From the NCBI RefSeq assembly GCF_037154075.1, contig NZ_JBANRJ010000001.1:3467501-3531500 (forward strand): 64,000 nucleotides of DNA. Direction: 5' to 3'. Position numbers and translations under genes: made by a program. The DNA comes from Sphingobium aromaticiconvertens. GTDB taxonomy: Bacteria; Pseudomonadota; Alphaproteobacteria; Sphingomonadales; Sphingomonadaceae. Every line of letters starts with the position of its first letter. Position 1 is the first letter of the stretch. The notes below the pieces were generated by a model. The model saw nothing but the letters and a program-made list of their open reading frames with translations, was not told where the DNA came from and made no database searches. Positions 57,854 through 64,000 of this stretch are shown one piece after another.

Positions 57854-59856
57854 TCTGCGGCCTCCGCATAGTCGACGCCATGGACCAGTTCGGCCGAGCA
57901 TTGCTGCATCGTCGGACTGGCGCGGCAAATGGCATTGGTGAGGTAGAAATCCTTGATCGGCGAACCAAATTCTCCGCTCGCGCCGGTGGCCAGCTTTGGA
58001 ACCGACCAGCCATAGCTGGCCAACCCCTGCTCGCCCAGCACGGGCACAGCCTTGGCCATCTCCGCACGCAGCGCATCAAAGCTGTCGAATGGCAGCCTGG
58101 CTCCCAGCGCTTCGGACAATGCCCGCAGGATCGACCAGTCTTCGCGGGCATCGCCCGGCGCGAACACGGCCTTTTCACCCTGCTGCACGCGGCCTTCCAG
58201 ATTGACGTAGGTGCCAGCCTTTTCGGCATAGCTCGCGCCCGGCAGGATCACGTCTGCGGAATGCGCGCCCTTGTCGCCATGATGGCCGACATAGACTTTA
58301 AAACTGTCCTCGAAGGCCGCATAATCGACCTCGTCGGCACCCAACGAGAAAAGCAGCTTCGGCCTGGCCGCGGCAATTGCCTTGATCCCACCATCCGTCG
58401 CATAGCCAAGCATTAGCCCACCCATGCGCGCCGCCGCGAAATGCAGGACGTTATAGCCGTTCCAGCCCTCTTTCACCAGGCCCAACGTCTCGACCAGCGC
58501 CAGCGTATCGCCATGCGCACCGTCCTTCGCCAGCACGCCGCCGCCCACGATCATCGCAGGCCGCGCGGCCTTCCCGAACGCCTCGACCACCGCCTTGGGC
58601 AGCTTGGCGAGCAGCGACGCATCATTGCCCAGCCACTCGACCTTGTAGGTCAGGTCGACTTCCGGGCCGATGCCAAAAACCTTCGCACCCTTCTTGATCG
58701 CCTTGCGGATGCGCGTGTTCACCAGCGGCGCTTCCCAGCGCAAATTGGTGCCGACCAGCAGGATCACGTCCGCTGTCTCAATGCCGTTCAGCGTCGTGTT
58801 GAAATTGACCGCCGACAGACTGGACACATCATAGGCAAGGCCGGTCTGACGCCCTTCCAGCATCGTGCCGCCGAGCTTTTCGACCAGCAGCTTGCCCGCG
58901 AACATCGTCTCGCAATCGAGCAGATCGCCCGCGATCGCGGCAACGCTGCCACCATGCTGGACCGCTGCAATCGCCGCAAAAGCCTCGTTCCACGTCGCCG
59001 GGATCAGCTTGCCGTCCTTGCGGACATAAGGCTTGTCGAGGCGCTTGCGGACCAGACCATCGACCGCATGGCGGGTCTTGTCCGACGCCCATTCCTCATT
59101 CACGTCGTCATTGATACGCGGCACGGCGCGTAGCACCTGACGGCCCCGACTGTCGAGGCGGATATTGGTGCCCAGCGCATCCATCACGTCGATCGCATGG
59201 GTATATTTGAGTTCCCACGGACGCGCCTCGAATGCGTAAGGCTTCGACGTCAGCGCACCGACCGGGCACAGGTCGACCACATTGCCCGACAATTCGCTCT
59301 TGGCGGCCTTTTCGAGATAGGTGGTGATCTGCATATTCTCGCCACGTCCGATCGCGCCGATTTCCGGCACGCCCGCGACTTCCTCGGCAAAGCGCACGCA
59401 ACGGGTGCACTGGATGCAGCGGGTCATCACCGTCTTGACGATCGGACCCATATTCTTTTCGGTAACGGCGCGCTTATTCTCGTCATAGCGCGACGCGCCG
59501 CGGCCATAGGCCACCGACTGGTCCTGAAGATCGCATTCGCCGCCCTGATCGCAGATCGGGCAGTCGAGCGGATGGTTGATGAGCAAAAACTCCATCACCC
59601 CTTCGCGCGCCTTCTTGACCATCTGGCTGTCGGTGCGAATGTCCTGCCCCTCGGCAGCGGGCAGCGCGCAGCTTGCCTGCGGCTTGGGCGGCCCGGGCTT
59701 CACCTCGACCAGGCACATACGGCAATTGCCCGCAATGCTCAGCCGCTCATGATAGCAGAAGCGCGGGATTTCCTTCCCGGCCAGTTCGCACGCCTGAAGG
59801 ACGGTAGCGCCCTGCGGGACTTCCAGTTCTACGCCGTCGACGGTTACTTTAGGCAT
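57850..59856 (-). CDS. nuoG: NADH-quinone oxidoreductase subunit G
   Basis: The 668-residue large peripheral subunit has an N-terminal 2Fe-2S ferredoxin ([20 protein letters not shown]), the C/H-type cluster [15 protein letters not shown] and the 4Fe-4S motif [17 protein letters not shown] molybdopterin-oxidoreductase-like domain without a cofactor site follows. It follows nuoF by 2 bp and precedes nuoH. Confidence 0.95.
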   Translation of the reverse strand: MPKVTVDGVELEVPQGATVLQACELAGKEIPRFCYHERLSIAGNCRMCLVEVKPGPPKPQASCALPAAEGQDIRTDSQMVKKAREGVMEFLLINHPLDCPICDQGGECDLQDQSVAYGRGASRYDENKRAVTEKNMGPIVKTVMTRCIQCTRCVRFAEEVAGVPEIGAIGRGENMQITTYLEKAAKSELSGNVVDLCPVGALTSKPYAFEARPWELKYTHAIDVMDALGTNIRLDSRGRQVLRAVPRINDDVNEEWASDKTRHAVDGLVRKRLDKPYVRKDGKLIPATWNEAFAAIAAVQHGGSVAAIAGDLLDCETMFAGKLLVEKLGGTMLEGRQTGLAYDVSSLSAVNFNTTLNGIETADVILLVGTNLRWEAPLVNTRIRKAIKKGAKVFGIGPEVDLTYKVEWLGNDASLLAKLPKAVVEAFGKAARPAMIVGGGVLAKDGAHGDTLALVETLGLVKEGWNGYNVLHFAAARMGGLMLGYATDGGIKAIAAARPKLLFSLGADEVDYAAFEDSFKVYVGHHGDKGAHSADVILPGASYAEKAGTYVNLEGRVQQGEKAVFAPGDAREDWSILRALSEALGARLPFDSFDALRAEMAKAVPVLGEQGLASYGWSVPKLATGASGEFGSPIKDFYLTNAICRASPTMQQCSAELVHGVDYAEAAE

Positions 59857-59858
59857 GA

Positions 59859-61187
59859 TTACTCCGCAGCCTCCATCACGGGGGCGCCACGCTCATTGAT
59901 CCGCCGCTCGATTTCGGGGCGGAAATGCTTGATCAGGCCCTGGATCGGCCAGGCCGCCGCGTCGCCCAGCGCGCAGATGGTGTGACCTTCGACCTGCTTG
60001 GTCACTTCCTGCAACATGTCGATCTCGCGGATGTCCGCTTCGCCCGAGCGCAGCCGTTCCATCACGCGCCACATCCAGCCTGTGCCTTCGCGGCACGGCG
60101 TGCACTGACCGCAGCTTTCATGCTTGTAGAAGTAGGACAGGCGCGAAATGGCGCGGACGATGTCGGTAGATTTGTCCATGACAATGACGGCCGCGGTGCC
60201 AAGGCCGGAACCGAGCGCCTTCAACCCGTCAAAATCCATCGGCGCGTCCATAATCTCCCGCGCAGGCACCAGCGGCACCGAGGAACCGCCCGGAATCACC
60301 GCGAGCAGATTGTCCCAGCCGCCGCGAATGCCCCCGCAATGCCGGTCGATCAGTTCCTTGAACGGAATGCCCATCGCCTCTTCAACGACGCAGGGCTTGT
60401 TCACATGGCCGCTGATCTGGAACAGCTTGGTGCCGACATTACCCGGACGACCGATGCCCGCAAACCATTCCGGCCCGCGCCGCAGGATCGTCGGCGCGAC
60501 CGCGATGCTCTCTACGTTGTTCACCGTCGTCGGGCAGCCATAGAGGCCCGCACCTGCCGGGAAAGGCGGCTTCAGGCGTGGCTGGCCCTTCTTGCCTTCC
60601 AGGCTCTCGATCTGCGCGGTTTCCTCGCCGCAGATATAGGCGCCCGCGCCGCGATGGACGAACACGTCGAAATCATAGCCGGAGCCGCAGGCATTTTTGC
60701 CGATGAAACCCTTGGCATAGGCCTGCTCGACGGCGGCGAAGAGGACCTTCGCCTCATAGATGAACTCGCCGCGAATATAGATGTACGCGGCCCGCGCGCG
60801 CATCGCGAAACCGGCGACCAGCGCACCCTCGATCAGCTTATGGGGATCATGGCGGATGATCTCACGGTCCTTGCAAGACCCCGGCTCGGATTCGTCGGCG
60901 TTGATAACCAGGAAGCTCGGACGGCCATCCTTGCTTTCCTTGGGCATGAAGCTCCACTTCATGCCGGTCGGGAAGCCCGCGCCACCACGGCCACGCAGGC
61001 CGGACGCCTTCATCCTGTCGATGATCGTGTCCTGGCCCAGCGCCAGCAGCGCCTTGGTATTATCCCAGTCGCCACGCAGACAAGCGGCGTCCACGCCCCA
61101 GTCCTGAAAGCCATGGACGTTGGTGAAGATGCGATCCTTGTCAGCCAGCGGGCCAACGAACGAAGCCTGTGCGGGTGCGTCGGTCAT
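59859..61187 (-). CDS. nuoF: NADH-quinone oxidoreductase subunit F (FMN, NADH binding)
   Basis: The 442-residue subunit oxidises NADH. FMN/NADH loop: [18 protein letters not shown]; second loop: [12 protein letters not shown]; cluster N3: [16 protein letters not shown]. The ATG at 61187 overlaps the nuoE stop (ATGA); a start six codons upstream is less likely. Confidence 0.95.
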   Translation of the reverse strand: MTDAPAQASFVGPLADKDRIFTNVHGFQDWGVDAACLRGDWDNTKALLALGQDTIIDRMKASGLRGRGGAGFPTGMKWSFMPKESKDGRPSFLVINADESEPGSCKDREIIRHDPHKLIEGALVAGFAMRARAAYIYIRGEFIYEAKVLFAAVEQAYAKGFIGKNACGSGYDFDVFVHRGAGAYICGEETAQIESLEGKKGQPRLKPPFPAGAGLYGCPTTVNNVESIAVAPTILRRGPEWFAGIGRPGNVGTKLFQISGHVNKPCVVEEAMGIPFKELIDRHCGGIRGGWDNLLAVIPGGSSVPLVPAREIMDAPMDFDGLKALGSGLGTAAVIVMDKSTDIVRAISRLSYFYKHESCGQCTPCREGTGWMWRVMERLRSGEADIREIDMLQEVTKQVEGHTICALGDAAAWPIQGLIKHFRPEIERRINERGAPVMEAAE

Positions 61188-61864
61188 GCCCGTGCTCCTC
61201 CCCATTGGCCGCGATAGTCGTGGTTTTCCGTGACCATCTCTTTCAGCGTGGTCGGGCCACCTTCGGGACAGCTCGTCTGCCGATCAATCTGCGGTCCGAT
61301 CTTGGGCTGCTTGCCGGTCGCCAAATCCTCCAGGATCGCGCTCATGCTGTCATAGGTCAGGTCTTCGAAATTATCGTCGTTGATCTGGACCATCGGCGCG
61401 TTGGCGCAGGCCCCCAGACATTCGACTTCGGTCAGGGTAAACAGGCCATCCGGCGTCGTCCCGCCCTTAACCAGCCCCTTATTCTTGCACGCCGAAAACA
61501 CATCGTCTGACCCGCGCAACATGCAGGGCGTCGTACCGCACACCTGCACATGATAACGGCCCACCGGCGCGAGGTTATACATGGTGTAAAAGGTCGCGAC
61601 TTCATATACGCGCATATAGGGCATATCGAGCTGGTCGCCGATAAACTCCATCACCGGCACCGGCAGCCAGCCTTGCGTCTGCGTCTCCGCGCCGACCTGC
61701 CGCTGGGCGAGATCGAGCAACGGCATCACCGCCGACTGCTGGCGACCGGGCGGATAACGACCGATCACAACTTTCGCCTGCTCGGCATTTTCGGGCGTCC
61801 ACGCGAACGCGCCCCAACGCGCACGGGTTTCGGCTTCGTCGGGGATATGAATTGCGTCAGCCAT
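61184..61864 (-). CDS. nuoE: NADH-quinone oxidoreductase subunit E (2Fe-2S)
   Basis: The 226-residue thioredoxin-like subunit carries cluster N1a. Ligands are in [12 protein letters not shown] and [14 protein letters not shown]. It is longer than the E. coli protein by a C-terminal extension ([18 protein letters not shown]...), a length usual in alphaproteobacteria and mitochondria. Its start overlaps the nuoD stop. Confidence 0.94.
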   Translation of the reverse strand: MADAIHIPDEAETRARWGAFAWTPENAEQAKVVIGRYPPGRQQSAVMPLLDLAQRQVGAETQTQGWLPVPVMEFIGDQLDMPYMRVYEVATFYTMYNLAPVGRYHVQVCGTTPCMLRGSDDVFSACKNKGLVKGGTTPDGLFTLTEVECLGACANAPMVQINDDNFEDLTYDSMSAILEDLATGKQPKIGPQIDRQTSCPEGGPTTLKEMVTENHDYRGQWGGARA

Positions 61865-63099
61865 TAGCGGTCACATTCTCCGAACACGATATCCATCGCG
61901 CCCAGTACAGCGGTTGTATCGGCGAGCATGTGGCCCTTCAACATGAAGTCCATGGCTTGCAGGTGTGAGAAGGCGGTCGGGCGAATCTTGCAGCGATAGG
62001 GTTTGTTCGACCCGTCGCTGACCAGATAGACGCCGAACTCGCCCTTGGGACTTTCGGTCGCGACATAGACCTCGCCTGCAGGCACATGGAAGCCCTCGGT
62101 ATAGAGTTTGAAATGGTGAATGAGCGCTTCCATCGAGCGCTTCATCTCGCCGCGTTTGGGCGGCACCACCTTGCGGTCAAAGCTGGCGATCGGCCCTTCG
62201 GGCATCTCGTTGAGGCACTGCTTCATAATCCGCGCGGACTGACGGACCTCCTCCACACGCACCATGAAACGGTCGTAGCAGTCGAACCGGGTACCGACGG
62301 GCACGTCGAACTCCATCCGGTCATAAACGTCATAGGGCTGCGACTTGCGGAGATCCCAGGGGATGCCCGAACCACGGATCATTGGCCCTGAAAAGCCCCA
62401 TTTTAGCGCGTCTTCCTTACTGACGATGGCGATGTCGACATTGCGCTGCTTGAAGATGCGATTGTCCGCGACCAGCGAAATCGCATCCTCGAACAAGCGC
62501 GGCAAGCGCGTGTCGAGCCAGTCACCAATGTCGGTGAGCAGCTTGAGTGGCACATCCTGATGCACGCCGCCGGGCCGGAAATAGGCGCTGTGCATACGCG
62601 CACCCGAGGCCCGCTCGAAGAAGTTGAGGCAATCCTCGCGAATTTCGAACATCCACAGGTTCGGCGTCATCGCGCCAACGTCCATGACATGCGACCCCAG
62701 GTTCAGCATGTGATTGCAGATACGGGTCAGTTCAGCGAAGAACACGCGCAAATACTGCGCGCGCAACGGCACTTCCAGATCGAGCAGCTTCTCGATCGCC
62801 AGCACATAGCTATGCTCCATGCCGAGCGGCGAACAATAGTCCAGCCGGTCGAAATAGGGCAACGCCTGAAGATAGGTCTTATACTCGATCAGCTTTTCGG
62901 TACCGCGATGGAGCAGGCCGACATGCGGATCGCAGCGCTCCACGATTTCGCCGTCCAGTTCCATGACGAGGCGCAAAACGCCATGCGCCGCGGGGTGCTG
63001 CGGACCGAAGTTGATCGTGTAATTCTGGATTTCGGTATCACCCAGCGTCGGATCGGCCGCGTCGGTGCGATGCTCCATTTCGTCGAGATAGTTGGACAT
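61864..63099 (-). CDS. nuoD: NADH-quinone oxidoreductase subunit D
   Basis: The 411-residue 49-kDa-type subunit lines the quinone pocket. It has [48 protein letters not shown] and the C-terminal [25 protein letters not shown]. It is not fused to NuoC. The start overlaps the nuoC stop. Confidence 0.96.
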   Translation of the reverse strand: MSNYLDEMEHRTDAADPTLGDTEIQNYTINFGPQHPAAHGVLRLVMELDGEIVERCDPHVGLLHRGTEKLIEYKTYLQALPYFDRLDYCSPLGMEHSYVLAIEKLLDLEVPLRAQYLRVFFAELTRICNHMLNLGSHVMDVGAMTPNLWMFEIREDCLNFFERASGARMHSAYFRPGGVHQDVPLKLLTDIGDWLDTRLPRLFEDAISLVADNRIFKQRNVDIAIVSKEDALKWGFSGPMIRGSGIPWDLRKSQPYDVYDRMEFDVPVGTRFDCYDRFMVRVEEVRQSARIMKQCLNEMPEGPIASFDRKVVPPKRGEMKRSMEALIHHFKLYTEGFHVPAGEVYVATESPKGEFGVYLVSDGSNKPYRCKIRPTAFSHLQAMDFMLKGHMLADTTAVLGAMDIVFGECDR

Positions 63100-63977
63100 C
63101 AGGCGTCACCCCCATTCTCTTTCGGCGCCTTTTTGGGGGCGGCAGGCTTGCGCTTGGGCTTTTCAGCTGCGGGTTTGGCCACGCCCTTGCCTTCATCCGT
63201 CTCCGCCGCGGCCTTTTTCGGCCTGGCGGGCGATTTCTTCTTGGCTTCGGTGTTCGCGGGTTCACCGGCACCGGTGTCGGCGGGCTTTTCCGTCACCTTG
63301 GGCGTTTCCACCTTGGCGGCAGGTGCGGGCGGTGGAGGCGGCGGCGCGGGGGCCGGAGCCGCTGGCGCAGCGACCTTCTCGTCACCCGGCAGCACATATT
63401 GCGCGCCTTCCCACGGGCTCATGAAGTCGAAGCTGCGGAAATCCTGCGCCAGCTTCACCGGCTCATAGACGACGCGCTTGGCTTCTTCCGAATAGCGCAG
63501 CTCGACATAGCCTGTCAGCGGGAAATCCTTGCGCTGCGGATAGCCCTTGAACCCATAGTCGGTCAGGATGCGACGCAGATCGGTGTTGCCCGAAAAGATC
63601 ACGCCATACATGTCGAACACTTCGCGCTCCAGCCAGCCGGCAACCGGCCAGATGTGCGTGACGGTGGGGACCGGCTGATCCTCATCGGTCGATACCTTGA
63701 CGCGGATGCGATGGTTCCGGGTGACGGACAGCAGGTGATAGACCACCTCGAACCGCTCGGCCCGTTCGGGGTAATCGACCCCGGCAATTTCCATCAGTTG
63801 CTGATACTGCGCGCGGTCGCGCAGCAGCGCCAGCGCTTCGGCCAGGCTATCGCGCAAGACCGTAAAACTCAGTTCATCGGCATGATCGACGGTTTCGACC
63901 AGCATGGCGCCCAACAGCGCGCCGATTTCCTCGGCGATACCGTCAATGACCGCGATCTTCGGTGCAGAATGACCCAT
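63099..63977 (-). CDS. nuoC: NADH-quinone oxidoreductase subunit C with a long disordered tail
   Basis: The 292-residue 30-kDa-type subunit. Conserved core: [70 protein letters not shown] and the end of the standard core at [20 protein letters not shown]. About 92 further residues follow, made almost only of A, P, K, E and T ([39 protein letters not shown]). The ATG at 63977 is 1 bp past the upstream TAA. Confidence 0.93.
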   Translation of the reverse strand: MGHSAPKIAVIDGIAEEIGALLGAMLVETVDHADELSFTVLRDSLAEALALLRDRAQYQQLMEIAGVDYPERAERFEVVYHLLSVTRNHRIRVKVSTDEDQPVPTVTHIWPVAGWLEREVFDMYGVIFSGNTDLRRILTDYGFKGYPQRKDFPLTGYVELRYSEEAKRVVYEPVKLAQDFRSFDFMSPWEGAQYVLPGDEKVAAPAAPAPAPPPPPPAPAAKVETPKVTEKPADTGAGEPANTEAKKKSPARPKKAAAETDEGKGVAKPAAEKPKRKPAAPKKAPKENGGDA

Positions 63978-63978
63978 C

Positions 63979-64000
63979 TTAGCGCTCAATCGTCCCAATG
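63979..64000 (-). CDS. nuoB: C-terminal end of the upstream nuo gene (probably nuoB), partial
   Basis: Only the last codons are in the window: ...IGTIER then TAA, 1 bp before the nuoC start. Position in the standard nuoABCDEF order makes nuoB the likely gene; the short stretch itself cannot prove it. Confidence 0.55.

Overview
The window is high-GC DNA from an alphaproteobacterium, most probably a member of the Sphingomonadaceae (Sphingomonas/Sphingobium type). The inference rests on a GcrA cell-cycle regulator, a TipN-like polarity protein, a GTTC-N7-GTTC LexA operator in front of lexA, and two gene orders I recall from this group: trpG-trpD-trpC-moaC-moeA-lexA / comEC / gltX-gltA, and nuo...nuoN-birA-coaX-rnj-DUF1467. 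Coding density is very high, most neighbours are coupled by ATGA or TGATG overlaps, and no rRNA, tRNA, CRISPR array, insertion sequence or prophage gene is visible.

Region 1 (1-8.8 kb) is housekeeping: a truncated acyltransferase, an RluA-type pseudouridine synthase, the ribosome-rescue factor ArfB, a GAF-type free methionine-(R)-sulfoxide reductase, a periplasmic glycine-zipper protein, a VOC protein, the leucyl-transferase Bpt, threonine ammonia-lyase, a beta-hydroxyacid dehydrogenase and a secreted amidohydrolase.

Region 2 (8.8-23.3 kb, mostly minus strand) makes and exports an exopolysaccharide. Going down the minus strand it holds UDP-ManNAc dehydrogenase (wecC), a Wza-like export lipoprotein, a Wzc-like tyrosine autokinase, an initiating polyprenyl glycosylphosphotransferase, a GT2, a methyltransferase, a flippase, a GT4, an FkbM methyltransferase and a GT-C-like membrane protein. 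wecB lies just beyond wecC, separated from it by the rnk gene on the other strand. Together wecB and wecC would supply UDP-ManNAcA.

Region 3 (23.4-39.6 kb) holds a 34-residue membrane peptide, an ABC-2 permease, gcrA, an outer-membrane barrel, parE coupled to a serine hydrolase, trpGDC-moaC-moeA-lexA, a comEC broken by a frameshift, gltX and gltA.

Region 4 (39.6-46.1 kb) is the most unusual part. A minus-strand cluster encodes an HPt-like protein, a nucleotidyltransferase-like membrane protein, a DUF2336-like protein and a PleC/DivJ-like histidine kinase. Both the kinase (R249) and the HPt (W55) lack the phospho-acceptor histidine. The cluster is transcribed divergently from a 766-residue TipN-like membrane coiled-coil protein. 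I regard it as a candidate for a phosphotransfer-independent polarity or cell-cycle module.

Region 5 (46.1-64 kb, minus strand) holds a DUF899 protein and then one long operon read from the right edge: nuoB (last residues only), nuoC, D, E, F, G, H, I, J, K, L, M, N, birA, coaX, rnj and a DUF1467 protein. It encodes most of respiratory complex I followed by cofactor and RNA-decay genes.
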